Part shown: in pieces, positions 1 through 7,867 of the stretch
Layout of the letters: every line of letters starts with the position of its first letter
Numbering within the stretch: the first letter of the stretch is position 1
NCBI RefSeq assembly: GCF_050942425.1
Contig: NZ_CP192063.1
Location: 5,952,001-6,016,000 of the forward strand
Direction of reading: 5' to 3'
Length of the DNA: 64,000 nt
From: Actinoallomurus sp050942425
GTDB taxonomy: Bacteria > Actinomycetota > Actinomycetes > Streptosporangiales > Streptosporangiaceae
The notes under the pieces: model-generated
What the model saw: only the letters and a program-made list of their open reading frames with translations
Database searches by the model: none
Told to the model about the DNA's origin: nothing
Position numbers and translations under genes: made by a program

Positions 1-2
1 GG

Positions 3-503
3 CTGATGTTCGCCACGGCGGGGCGGATCAGTTCGATCCTGGACGCGCGGATCGAGCAGCTGGGCCAGGACCGCGGTCATCAGGTCCTGGACCTGGCCGT
101 CAAGGGCGGCCGGGTCAAACGGTTCGCGATCCCGCCCGCGGCGCTGGCCGCGGTGCAGTGTTACCTGGAGGAGCGGGGGGATCCCCGGGAGGGGTTGCTG
201 TTCGTGTCGCGCACCGGCCGGCGGCTGACGCAGTCGTACGCGTGGAAGCTGGTCAACCGGGTGGCTCGCGCGGCCGGAGTGCCGCACGCGATCTCGCCGC
301 ACTCGTTCCGGCATTCGGCGATCACGATCGCGCTGGGGGACGGGCGGCCGCTGCACGTGGTCCAGGACTTCGCCGGGCACGCCGATCCGCGTACCACCCG
401 GCGGTACGACCGGGCCCGCGATTCCCTCGACCGCTCACCCGCCTACGAGCTGGCCGCGTCGGTCACCCCGGAGCGGGACGGCGACGCTCCGCTCCGGCGG
501 TAG
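3..503 (+). CDS. Tyrosine recombinase/integrase, 5'-truncated by window edge
   Basis: This is the catalytic C-terminal half of a phage-type tyrosine recombinase, which cuts and rejoins DNA at specific sites. The reading frame is open from the first full codon at base 3, so the gene begins outside the window and the ATG at 6 is probably internal. Visible active-site motifs are H-S-F-R-H (the HxxR box, about residue 100) and G-H-A-D-P-R-T-T-R-R-Y, which gives the second His and the nucleophilic Tyr. The first catalytic Arg and the Lys must lie upstream. The tail after the Tyr is short. It sits directly upstream of argG with no obvious functional link. It may be a resident integrase or the remnant of an integrated element. 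Confidence 0.85.
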   Translation: MMFATAGRISSILDARIEQLGQDRGHQVLDLAVKGGRVKRFAIPPAALAAVQCYLEERGDPREGLLFVSRTGRRLTQSYAWKLVNRVARAAGVPHAISPHSFRHSAITIALGDGRPLHVVQDFAGHADPRTTRRYDRARDSLDRSPAYELAASVTPERDGDAPLRR

Positions 504-626
504 CCGCTCGGGAAGGCCCCGGCCGAAGCCGAGACGGTGACGGTCCGCGCCGGCCGTAGCCCCATCGGGCAGGTCGCCCGAAATCCGGTTTTCGGAAGTT
601 CGTCCAACGGTCTGGCATACAGGGCT

Positions 627-655
627 TTGCATGGCCATGCATCATCGTGCATACT
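627..655 (+). promoter_or_regulatory. argG promoter with overlapping ARG box (ArgR operator)
   Basis: A TTGCAT (627-632) and a CATACT (650-655) are separated by exactly 17 bases, a good housekeeping promoter, and the predicted start site falls at or next to the GTG at 663. Bases 635-653 read CCATGCATCATCGTGCATA, which closely resembles the ARG box known from Streptomyces arginine genes. The operator lies between and overlaps both promoter elements, so ArgR-arginine binding would block RNA polymerase. Confidence 0.6.
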
Positions 656-662
656 TGTGCTC

Positions 663-2111
663 GTGTCCAAGGTGCTCACTTCTCTGCCAGTCGGTGAACG
701 TGTCGGGATCGCCTTCTCCGGCGGCCTCGACACCTCGGTAGCGGTCGCGTGGATGCGCGAGAAGGGTGCCGTGCCGTGCACCTATACCGCCGAGATCGGC
801 CAATACGACGAACCCGATATCGCGTCGGTGCCCGGGCGTGCCACGGCGTACGGCGCGGAGGTCGCCCGCCTGGTCGACTGCCGCGCGGCCCTGGTGGAGG
901 AGGGGCTCGCGGCCTTGGCCTGCGGCGCCTTCCACATCCGCTCCGGTGGCCGCACCTACTTCAACACCACGCCGCTCGGCCGGGCCGTCACGGGCACCCT
1001 GCTCGTGCGCGCCATGCTCGAGGACGGCGTGCAGATCTGGGGCGACGGCTCCACCTTCAAGGGCAACGACATCGAGCGGTTCTACCGCTACGGCCTGCTC
1101 GCCAACCCCTCCCTGCGGATCTACAAACCGTGGCTGGACGCCGACTTCGTCAGCGAGCTGGGCGGCCGTAAGGAGATGTCGGAGTGGCTGCTCGCCCGTG
1201 ACCTGCCCTACCGGGACAGCACGGAGAAGGCCTACTCCACCGACGCGAACATCTGGGGCGCCACCCACGAGGCCAAGGCGCTCGAGCACCTCGACGCGGG
1301 CATCGAGATCGTCGAGCCGATCATGGGCGTGCCGTTCTGGGACCCGAGCGTCGAGATCGCCGCCGAGGACGTCACGGTCGGCTTCGAGCAGGGACGGCCG
1401 GTCACCATCAACGGCAAGGAGTTCCCCTCCGCCGTCGACCTGGTGCTGGAGGCCAACGCCATCGGCGGCCGGCACGGCCTGGGCATGTCCGACCAGATCG
1501 AGAACCGCGTCATCGAGGCCAAGAGCCGGGGCATCTACGAGGCACCCGGAATGGCGCTGCTGCACGCGGCGTACGAGCGGCTGGTCAACGCGATCCACAA
1601 CGAGGACACCCTCGCCACCTACTACTCCGAGGGACGGCGGCTGGGTCGGCTGCTGTACGAGGGCCGCTGGCTGGACCCGCAGGCGCTGATGCTGCGCGAG
1701 TCGCTGCAGCGCTGGGTCGGCACGGCCGTCACCGGCGAGGTGACCCTGCGGCTGCGGCGTGGTGAGGACTACTCCGTCCTGAACACCTCCGGTCCGGCGT
1801 TCAGCTACCACCCGGACAAGCTGTCGATGGAGCGCACCGAGGACTCCGCCTTCGGGCCCGTCGACCGGATCGGCCAGCTGACCATGCGCAACCTCGACAT
1901 CGCCGACTCTCGCGCCAAGCTCGAGCAGTACGCCGGGCTCGGTATGGTCGGCAGCCGGCACCCGACGTTGATCGGCGCCGCGCAGGCGGCCTCGACCGGG
2001 CTGATCGGCGCGATGCCCCGGGGCGGCGCCGAAGCGATCGCCTCGCGTGGAGAGGTGCCCGCCGACGAGGAGCTGCTCGACCACGCCGCGATGGAGTCCG
2101 GCACCGACTGA
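663..2111 (+). CDS. argG: Argininosuccinate synthase
   Basis: ArgG joins citrulline and aspartate using ATP, the penultimate step of arginine synthesis, in the cytosol. The P-loop-like motif A-F-S-G-G-L-D-T-S lies at residues 17-25. The product is about 482 residues, matching the long ArgG subtype of E. coli and some actinomycetes rather than the ~400-residue type. I chose the GTG at 663 because the protein aligns from there, there is no Shine-Dalgarno upstream, and a -10 hexamer sits about 7 bases before it, so translation is probably leaderless. The open frame extends upstream to 537, but that stretch contains the promoter and ARG box. Expression is probably arginine-repressed. No other arg genes are adjacent. 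Confidence 0.95.
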   Translation: MSKVLTSLPVGERVGIAFSGGLDTSVAVAWMREKGAVPCTYTAEIGQYDEPDIASVPGRATAYGAEVARLVDCRAALVEEGLAALACGAFHIRSGGRTYFNTTPLGRAVTGTLLVRAMLEDGVQIWGDGSTFKGNDIERFYRYGLLANPSLRIYKPWLDADFVSELGGRKEMSEWLLARDLPYRDSTEKAYSTDANIWGATHEAKALEHLDAGIEIVEPIMGVPFWDPSVEIAAEDVTVGFEQGRPVTINGKEFPSAVDLVLEANAIGGRHGLGMSDQIENRVIEAKSRGIYEAPGMALLHAAYERLVNAIHNEDTLATYYSEGRRLGRLLYEGRWLDPQALMLRESLQRWVGTAVTGEVTLRLRRGEDYSVLNTSGPAFSYHPDKLSMERTEDSAFGPVDRIGQLTMRNLDIADSRAKLEQYAGLGMVGSRHPTLIGAAQAASTGLIGAMPRGGAEAIASRGEVPADEELLDHAAMESGTD

Positions 2112-2191
2112 TCGGTCGCAGGCGGGTCTCGTGCGACGATGCCACGGCTATGGATCTTGAGAGCCGTCCGGCCCGTTCACGCTGATATCGG

Positions 2192-3175
2192 CTAGGCGTT
2201 GCGGTTCTGCCCGGCGATGAGCTCGGCGCCGAGCGGCGTCAGCGTGTGGATGACTGCGCTGCCGTACCGTCGAGTGGTGATCAGCCGAGCGTTGCGGAGA
2301 ACGGTGGCGTGCTGGCTCGCCGAGGGCACCGAGATGCCGGCCCGGCGGCCGAGTTCGGTCGTCGTGCAGCCCTCGGCGATGCTGCGCAGAACGGCGGCGC
2401 GCGTGCGTCCGAGCAGGGCCTCCAGCGCCTGTTCGGCCCGGGCGTGGCGCACGTCGTCGGAGGCCACGGCCGATTCGTGGTCGATCGGGTAGACGAGAGT
2501 CGGGCTCAGGCTGGGATCGGCCAGCGCGACGGGAGCTCGCAGGCAGAAGAACGCGGGGATGAGGAGCAGTCCCCGCCCCTCGAGGTGGAGGTCGCGTTCG
2601 ACCGGGTAGTCGCACTCGAGCACCGGGGCACGCCACCGCATCGTCGGCGAGAAGCCGGCGAGCATGCCTTCGACTCCGTTCTCGAGTAAAGCGCGTGACC
2701 GGCGGCCGCGATCGGCATCGACGGCGCCCTGAACCGAGGACCAGAACGGTTGCAGCGCCATGGCGTGGTAGGAGCGCAGGGCGTTGCCCAGGCGGGCCAG
2801 GGCCGTCGTGTCACGGTGGACCAGCTCGGTGGTCCAGCCGGGGAGGCGGCGGTGTCCGCTCAGCAGTCGCAGCTCCGAGCGCATGCGGCGGACCGGTGTC
2901 GAGAGCACCGCGTCGATGCCCTCCTCCAGCGCCGTGGTGCCGCCGGACGGTGTCAGGAAGTCCGGGAAGTAGGCGGCGTTGGGCGTGAGCGGCACGAGCT
3001 GGCGCGCCCACGTGCCGGGGTTTCCGCGTACCCGACGGCGCCATCCGTCGAACAACGGCGATGCTTGCCGGTGTTGCAGTAGCTGCAGGCTGAGAACCGT
3101 TTCCCACATTGGATCCGGCTGGCCCGAAACTCGGATTCGCGTGAGGTCCTCGGTGCGGAAATGGATCCGCAGCAT
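2192..3175 (-). CDS. DUF5937/ArsR-type winged-helix regulator
   Basis: This 327-residue protein has a long N-terminal region of the DUF5937 kind found in actinobacterial regulators and a C-terminal ArsR-like winged helix (about residues 245-320) containing T-T-E-L-G-R-R-A-G-I-S-V-P-S-A-S-Q-H, the recognition helix-turn-helix. It is expected to bind DNA in the cytosol. No metal-binding Cys cluster is visible in the HTH. It is divergent from the secreted-protein gene at 3421. A clear relative with the same architecture sits at 43946-44950. The ligand and target are unknown. Confidence 0.75.
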   Translation of the reverse strand: MLRIHFRTEDLTRIRVSGQPDPMWETVLSLQLLQHRQASPLFDGWRRRVRGNPGTWARQLVPLTPNAAYFPDFLTPSGGTTALEEGIDAVLSTPVRRMRSELRLLSGHRRLPGWTTELVHRDTTALARLGNALRSYHAMALQPFWSSVQGAVDADRGRRSRALLENGVEGMLAGFSPTMRWRAPVLECDYPVERDLHLEGRGLLLIPAFFCLRAPVALADPSLSPTLVYPIDHESAVASDDVRHARAEQALEALLGRTRAAVLRSIAEGCTTTELGRRAGISVPSASQHATVLRNARLITTRRYGSAVIHTLTPLGAELIAGQNRNA

Positions 3176-3420
3176 CCTTCCCCCAGAAAGGTGCCCGGCA
3201 TGATCATCAACGGCAGTCTACAGCCACCCGGCCCGGGATGGTAAACGATTTCCTCCTCCTCGGCTCCGGAGTAACCATCGGTATCACCCGTCTCAGGAGG
3301 CTCACACGCCTCTCCGTCCTGGGAGTTTTGGCGACGACTTAAATGATTGACCGGCGATCTCCGAAGAGGCGATATTTCGGTAAATCCTCCAATGGTGTCG
3401 AAAGAAGGTATGGGGAGCCC

Positions 3421-3858
3421 ATGAACGCATCTCGTGGAACCTTGAAGCTCGGCCGGCACAAAACCCGCGCCACCGTCGGACTCGCCGCCACCGCCCTGGC
3501 GGTCGTCGCCGCCGCCACTCCCGCCGGCGCCGCGTCCGCGCCGTCGACGTCGCCCACCGTGTCCCATACGTACTACAGCAGCTCCTCGAGCATCCCGGCG
3601 TGCTCCAGCGGCTACGCCTGCGCGATCGTCTCTTATGGGAGTGGGTACTACGTCTTTAATTTCTACAACTACGGCACGTATTCACTGAGCAATTGGATCG
3701 GTCACGGCGGACTGACCAACGCGCAGACCGGCGGCGCGGCCGTCAGAACCTACAATTCCAGCGGTAACCAGATCGGTTGCTATGCGGCGGCGCCCATCAC
3801 GGCCGAGGTGGACTGGACCCCGGTGTGGAGCATCAAGCTGACCTCGTCCGGCTGCTGA
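3421..3858 (+). CDS. Small secreted protein, possible I36-like (beta/gamma-crystallin-like) fold
   Basis: The 145-residue product has a basic N-terminus and an Ala-rich hydrophobic stretch ending in A-T-P-A-G-A-A, a typical Sec signal peptide cleaved near residue 37. The mature part is rich in Tyr, Ser, Gly and Asn and has three cysteines (A-C-S-S-G-Y-A-C near the start and a later I-G-C-Y) plus a final Cys. This arrangement resembles small secreted actinobacterial proteins of the peptidase-inhibitor I36 type. The start at 3421 is supported by GGGGAG just upstream; an earlier in-frame ATG at 3343 would precede the signal peptide. The function is unproven. Confidence 0.65.
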   Translation: MNASRGTLKLGRHKTRATVGLAATALAVVAAATPAGAASAPSTSPTVSHTYYSSSSSIPACSSGYACAIVSYGSGYYVFNFYNYGTYSLSNWIGHGGLTNAQTGGAAVRTYNSSGNQIGCYAAAPITAEVDWTPVWSIKLTSSGC

Positions 3859-3963
3859 CCACACGCCTACGGGCGGGCGCCGGCCTGTGTCGGAGTCATC
3901 CGATACGACCAGGCCGGGCCCGCTCCTGTGTTTCCTCCGGCACCGCGATCGATGACGCGGGGA

Positions 3964-4401
3964 CTATGGTGTGCGGCCGAGTTCGGCGAGGCGGGTCAAG
4001 GCGGGCAGCGCGCCGGCGAGCGCCTTTCGCTGCTCGGCGGTCAGCCGGGCGATGAGCGGGGCCAGGTGCTGTGTCCGGTCGTCGTGGCGTGACCGGCAGA
4101 TCCGCCGGCCGGCTTCGGTGATGTGGACCAGGACGGCGCGTCCATCACTCGGGTCGGGCCGGCGCTGGACCAGTCCGTCGCGCTCCAGCCGGGTGACCAG
4201 CTGGGTGATGGCGGGCTGGGTGACCTGCTCGGTCCGGGTGAGGTCGGTCAGCCGCATCGGCCGGTCGCTGAACGCCAGGGTGTCGAGGACCGACAGCGTC
4301 GTGAACGACAGCTTCTCCAGGGTGGGGAGCCGGATGTAGAAGCGGTTGAAGCTCTCGATCGCCGCGGTGAAGGCGTCCACGTCCAGGTCGGTCTCGTCCA
4401 C
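3964..4401 (-). CDS. MarR-family transcriptional regulator
   Basis: The 145-residue protein has the winged-helix layout of MarR regulators: L-T-D-L-T-R-T-E-Q-V-T-Q-P-A-I-T-Q-L-V-T forms the HTH and D-P-S-D-G-R-A-V-L-V the wing. MarR proteins are dimeric cytosolic repressors relieved by small aromatic ligands. It lies downstream of the VOC gene at 4430 in the same orientation with a gap of about 30 bases, so the two may be co-transcribed. No operator could be assigned. Confidence 0.85.
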   Translation of the reverse strand: MDETDLDVDAFTAAIESFNRFYIRLPTLEKLSFTTLSVLDTLAFSDRPMRLTDLTRTEQVTQPAITQLVTRLERDGLVQRRPDPSDGRAVLVHITEAGRRICRSRHDDRTQHLAPLIARLTAEQRKALAGALPALTRLAELGRTP

Positions 4402-4429
4402 ACCACGAACCTATCGGGAACTCCTCAGG

Positions 4430-4882
4430 CTACGCGGCGCAGAACTCGTTGCCCTCCGGGTCCCGCATGACCCACCAGTGCCCGGCCGGTCCCTTGTTCA
4501 CCTCCTCGACGCGGGTGGCGCCCAGGGTCTCCAGCCGGGCCACCAGCGCGTCCAGTCCTCCCGGCTCGGCGTGGACGTCGATGTGCAGGCGGTTCTTGCC
4601 GGTCTTCGCCTCGGGCACGTCCTGGAAGAGCAGGCGGCGTCCCCGGCCGATCCCGCTGGTCGCGTCGAACGGGTCCTCCGGATGGCGGATCGCGGCGAAC
4701 CCGCGGAACATCCGCCGGCCACCGTGCTCGATCACGGCGTCCTCGCCGACCTGGCCCGCCGCCAGGAGATGGTCGATGAGCGCCCCGGCGTCCTCCACCT
4801 CGTATCCGAGCGCGGCGGCCCAGAAGTCCGCCAGCGCGGCGGCGTCGTTGCTGTCGATGACCAGTTTCCAGTGCAAAGGCAT
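4430..4882 (-). CDS. VOC-family (glyoxalase-like) protein
   Basis: A 150-residue protein of the vicinal-oxygen-chelate fold: an N-terminal W-K-L-V-I-D-S-N-D-A-A-A-L-A-D-F-W module, L-H-I-D-V-H in the middle and the closing V-M-R-D-P-E-G-N-E-F-C typical of the second beta-alpha-beta-beta-beta unit. Family members are lyases, dioxygenases or resistance proteins; the substrate cannot be read from sequence. The ATG at 4882 lies inside a palindrome shared with the divergent CGNR gene and has no Shine-Dalgarno, so it is probably leaderless. A longer open frame starting at 5041 only overlaps the divergent gene. Confidence 0.8.
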   Translation of the reverse strand: MPLHWKLVIDSNDAAALADFWAAALGYEVEDAGALIDHLLAAGQVGEDAVIEHGGRRMFRGFAAIRHPEDPFDATSGIGRGRRLLFQDVPEAKTGKNRLHIDVHAEPGGLDALVARLETLGATRVEEVNKGPAGHWWVMRDPEGNEFCAA

Positions 4883-4905
4883 GTAACCACTTATATTGGT
4901 TACAT
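4881..4905. promoter_or_regulatory. Palindromic operator embracing two divergent start codons
   Basis: A perfect 9-base inverted repeat, ATGTAACCA (4881-4889) and TGGTTACAT (4897-4905), flanks a 7-base AT-rich spacer. One arm overlaps the start codon of the VOC gene at 4882, the other the ATG at 4904 of the CGNR gene. Only 21 bases separate the two coding regions, so this element must serve both genes. Confidence 0.7.
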
Positions 4906-5521
4906 GGATTCGTCGGCAACCCCCGGGCTGGTCCTGCGCACCCACTCCGGGGTCGTCTTCCGGTTCGATCCCGGCGCGCTGTGCCTGGAGCTGCTGACCA
5001 CCGGCGGGCCCGGTGAGGGCCGCAGGTGGGAGGTGCTGCACGAGCCCGCCGACCTGGCGGACTGGGCGGCCCGGTCACGGCTGACTCCGATACCCGCTCT
5101 GGAGATCGCCCCGGAGGAGGTCACGGACGCGCGGCGGCTGCGCGACGCGCTGTGGCGGATCGCCATCGCCCGCACGCGCGACGAACCGTGCGCACCGGAG
5201 GATCTGGCCACCGTCAACGAGGCCGCCGCCCGCCCGCCGCTGGCACCCGCCGTCGGAGCGGATTGCGAGCGCCGCTGGGCGGGGCCCGCCGACGGCGCGC
5301 GGCTGCTCGCTACAGTCGCCTGTGACGCCGTGGACCTGCTGACCGGTCCGTTCGCCGAGCGCATCCGCATGTGCGCCGGGGACAACTGCTCCCTGATCTA
5401 CGTCGACACCTCACGCCCGGGCCGCCGCCGCTGGTGTTCCATGGAACGCTGCGGCAACCGCCAGAAGGTCCGGGCGCTGCGCGCACGGCGCTCCACCGAG
5501 CACCCGAGAGAAAGTGAATGA
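4904..5521 (+). CDS. CGNR zinc-finger / ABATE-domain regulator
   Basis: The 205-residue protein has an N-terminal ABATE-like domain and ends in a CGNR zinc finger: R-M-C-A-G-D-N-C-S-L-I-Y-V-D, then W-C-S-M-E-R-C-G-N-R. The four Cys would bind one zinc and the CGNR motif contacts nucleic acid, so this is a likely stress or ligand-responsive regulator. Its ATG lies in a palindrome shared with the divergent VOC gene. The stop overlaps the epoxide hydrolase start by four bases (ATGA), implying translational coupling. The larger open frame from 4346 is not coding upstream of 4904. Confidence 0.85.
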   Translation: MDSSATPGLVLRTHSGVVFRFDPGALCLELLTTGGPGEGRRWEVLHEPADLADWAARSRLTPIPALEIAPEEVTDARRLRDALWRIAIARTRDEPCAPEDLATVNEAAARPPLAPAVGADCERRWAGPADGARLLATVACDAVDLLTGPFAERIRMCAGDNCSLIYVDTSRPGRRRWCSMERCGNRQKVRALRARRSTEHPRESE

Positions 5522-6726
5522 TCGCGTTGGCCGACCAGACCATCCGCCCGTACCGCATCGACATCCCGCAGGCCGACCTGGACGACCTGCACGCGCGCCT
5601 GGACCGCACCCGGTGGCCGGACGAGCTGCCCGGAGTGGGCTGGGCGTACGGCGTCCCCCGCGACTACCTGCGCGAGCTCGTACGGTACTGGCGGCACGAG
5701 TACGACTGGCGGGCCGCCGAGGCCCGGCTGAACACCTGGCCGCAGTTCACCACCACGATCGACGGCGCGGACATCCACTTCGCCCACATCCGCTCCCCGG
5801 AGCCGGACGCGACCCCGCTGATCATCACCCACGGCTGGCCGGGGTCGATCGTGGAGTTCACCGAGGTCGCCGGCCCGTTGACGGATCCGCGAGCCCACGG
5901 CGGCGACCCGGCCGACGCGTTCCACCTGGTGATTCCCAGCATCCCGGGCTTCGGCCCGTCCGGGCCGACACGCCAGACCGGCTGGGAGTACCAGCGGATC
6001 GCGGCCGCCTTCGCCGAGCTGATGGAACGCCTCGGCTACCGGCGCTACGGCACGCAGGGCGGCGACTGGGGCGCGGCCATCTCCCGCGAACTCGGCCGGA
6101 TCCGCCCCGGCCACGTCATCGGCGTCCACCTGAACCTGCTCCCGGACTCGGCCGCGACCAGCGAACCGGACGCCGACGAACTGGCGGCGCTGAGCCCCGC
6201 CGAACGCGAACGCACGCTCGCCTCCTGGAAACGGACCCGCGAGTGGGAGCGCGAACGCGCCGGCTACGCGGTGATCCAGGCGACGCGCCCCCAGACCCTC
6301 GCCTACGCGCTGACCGACTCCCCGGTCGGTCAGCTGGCCTGGATCGTGGAGAAGTTCAAGGAGTGGACCGACTCCCGGGACCGCCCCGAGGACGCCGTGG
6401 ACCGGGACGTGATGCTCACCAACGTGATGCTGTACTGGCTGACCGGCACCGCCGGATCCTCGGCCCGCGTCTACTACGAGCGGGCGCACGCCGACTACTG
6501 GGGCGATCCGCCCGAGCCGTCGACCGCGCCGACCGCCCTGGCGGTGTTCCCCGAGGACAACTTCATCTTCCTCCGGCACGTCGCGGAGCGGACGAACACC
6601 ATCGTGCGCTGGACGGAGTACGACCGGGGCGGGCACTTCGCCGCCATGGAGGAACCGGACCTGCTGGTCGCCGACGTACGGGCGTTCTTCCGGGCGCTTC
6701 GCGAGGACTCCCGCGCCACCGGATGA
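5518..6726 (+). CDS. Epoxide hydrolase (EHN family, alpha/beta hydrolase)
   Basis: This 402-residue protein opens epoxides to diols. It has the N-terminal EHN domain (about residues 8-115) typical of microsomal-type epoxide hydrolases, H-G-W-P-G-S at 105-110 forming the oxyanion hole, and the nucleophile elbow G-G-D-W-G-A at 181-186 with Asp183 as nucleophile. The charge-relay His is probably in G-G-H-F-A near residue 373. No signal peptide is seen. It is translationally coupled to the CGNR regulator, suggesting detoxification of an epoxide controlled by that regulator. Confidence 0.9.
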   Translation: MIALADQTIRPYRIDIPQADLDDLHARLDRTRWPDELPGVGWAYGVPRDYLRELVRYWRHEYDWRAAEARLNTWPQFTTTIDGADIHFAHIRSPEPDATPLIITHGWPGSIVEFTEVAGPLTDPRAHGGDPADAFHLVIPSIPGFGPSGPTRQTGWEYQRIAAAFAELMERLGYRRYGTQGGDWGAAISRELGRIRPGHVIGVHLNLLPDSAATSEPDADELAALSPAERERTLASWKRTREWERERAGYAVIQATRPQTLAYALTDSPVGQLAWIVEKFKEWTDSRDRPEDAVDRDVMLTNVMLYWLTGTAGSSARVYYERAHADYWGDPPEPSTAPTALAVFPEDNFIFLRHVAERTNTIVRWTEYDRGGHFAAMEEPDLLVADVRAFFRALREDSRATG

Positions 6727-6733
6727 GGACGGG

Positions 6734-7246
6734 TCAGCCGACGCGCTTGTAGAAGAAGCTGCAGTCGCGGAGCGCCCCGGCCGGGTCGGCGGCGTAGTCG
6801 GGGACGATCCCGTACCGGACCCAGCCGGCGGCGTGGTAGAGGTCCTCGGCGACGCTGCCGGTCTCGGTGTCCAGCAGCAGGAGGGTCGCACCGGCCTGGG
6901 ACGCCGCCTGCTCGGCGGTGGCGAGCAGCGCCCGGCCGAGGCCCCGGCCGCGCGCGTCCCGGCGGACCATCAGTTTGACGACCTCGGCGCGGTGCCGGCC
7001 GTTGGGTTTGGGTTCCAGGGCGAGGCTGACCGTCCCGTCGACGCCGCGCGGGCCGCGGGAGACCCAGACGAGGAGGCCGCCGCCGGCCACGGCGGGGCTG
7101 CGCGCGTCCCACCAGGCGACCGCCTCGCCCGGGTCGAACGGGGTGAGGAAGCCGAGGGAGTGGCCGTCGGCGACGACGTCGGCGAGGAGCTCCGCCAGGT
7201 CCGGCACGGTGGCGGCGAACTCGGCGGGGGACAGGCGGGTGATCAC
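6734..7246 (-). CDS. GNAT-family N-acetyltransferase
   Basis: A 170-residue acetyltransferase. The acetyl-CoA pyrophosphate loop is seen as V-R-R-D-A-R-G-R-G-L-G-R-A-L-L around residues 103-117, followed by the alpha4 region and a C-terminal Y-H-A-A-G-W-V-R-Y-G motif. The GTG start at 7246 overlaps the stop of the upstream XRE-cupin gene (GTGA), so the pair forms a two-gene operon. The substrate is unknown. The frame open to 7636 reads antisense over the regulator and is not coding there. Confidence 0.85.
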   Translation of the reverse strand: MITRLSPAEFAATVPDLAELLADVVADGHSLGFLTPFDPGEAVAWWDARSPAVAGGGLLVWVSRGPRGVDGTVSLALEPKPNGRHRAEVVKLMVRRDARGRGLGRALLATAEQAASQAGATLLLLDTETGSVAEDLYHAAGWVRYGIVPDYAADPAGALRDCSFFYKRVG

Positions 7247-7827
7247 GGCAGCACCACCACCAGGGCGTAGCGGACCGGGCCGGGGCCGACGCAGCGGAAC
7301 CGCGAGCGGCCCCACAGCCGGAACCGCAGGCAGTCGCCCGCGCGAACCTCGTGGCCCTGACCGTTCGCGTCCACTCGCAGGGCGCCCTCGAGCACCCAGA
7401 TGTGCTGCTCCACGCCGGGCACGGGCGGCTCGTCGTAGGAGATGTCCGCGCCCGGGCGCAGGGTGCCCTCGACGACCTCCCCGCGCAGGCCCGCGTGCGG
7501 GGGCGACACCGAGCGCCGCACGAAGCCCGACGCCTCGTCGCGCCACAGGGCCTGGTCGCCGGCGCGGACGAGCTGTGGGGGCTCGGACTCGACCTCGGCC
7601 AGCAACCGCGACATGGTGCGCTCGTAGGCGGCGCACAGCTTGTTGAGGAGGGCGGCGGTCGGGCTGATCTCGGCGTGCTCCAGGCGCGACAGCGTGGAGC
7701 GGCTCACCCCGGTGCGCCGCGCCAGCTCCTCCAGCGACCAGCCGCGCTCGGCCCGCAGCTCCGCGAGGCGGGCCGCCAGCCGGGTGTCCACCTCATCCGG
7801 TGCGACACTCGTCGACGACGTTCCCAT
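7243..7827 (-). CDS. XRE-family HTH regulator with C-terminal cupin domain
   Basis: The 194-residue protein has an XRE HTH at residues 17-72 (W-S-L-E-E-L-A-R-R-T-G-V-S-R-S-T-L-S-R-L-E) and a cupin sensor domain at about 105-190 with P-G-V-E-Q-H-I-W-V-L-E-G and a later A-G-D-C-L-R-F. Such HTH-cupin proteins are small-molecule-responsive repressors. It is the first gene of an operon with the GNAT gene. Two direct copies of a near-palindromic 14-mer overlap and precede its start codon, so autoregulation is likely. Confidence 0.9.
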   Translation of the reverse strand: MGTSSTSVAPDEVDTRLAARLAELRAERGWSLEELARRTGVSRSTLSRLEHAEISPTAALLNKLCAAYERTMSRLLAEVESEPPQLVRAGDQALWRDEASGFVRRSVSPPHAGLRGEVVEGTLRPGADISYDEPPVPGVEQHIWVLEGALRVDANGQGHEVRAGDCLRFRLWGRSRFRCVGPGPVRYALVVVLP

Positions 7828-7855
7828 ATACGGGAGGATATCCCATATACGGGAG
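7823..7855. promoter_or_regulatory. Tandem operator of the XRE-cupin gene
   Basis: The 14-mer CCCATATACGGGAG occurs at 7823-7836 and again at 7842-7855, a repeat period of 19 bases. Each copy is itself a near-palindrome (CCC-N6-GGG). The first copy overlaps the ATG at 7827 and the second lies where the -10/-35 region should be, so a dimer pair bound here would block both initiation and escape. Confidence 0.65.
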
Positions 7856-7867
7856 ACATCGCCCGCC

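Noticed and set aside
642..2084. 480-codon open frame antisense to argG
   Set aside because: argG on the + strand is unmistakable, and the antisense translation is low-complexity.
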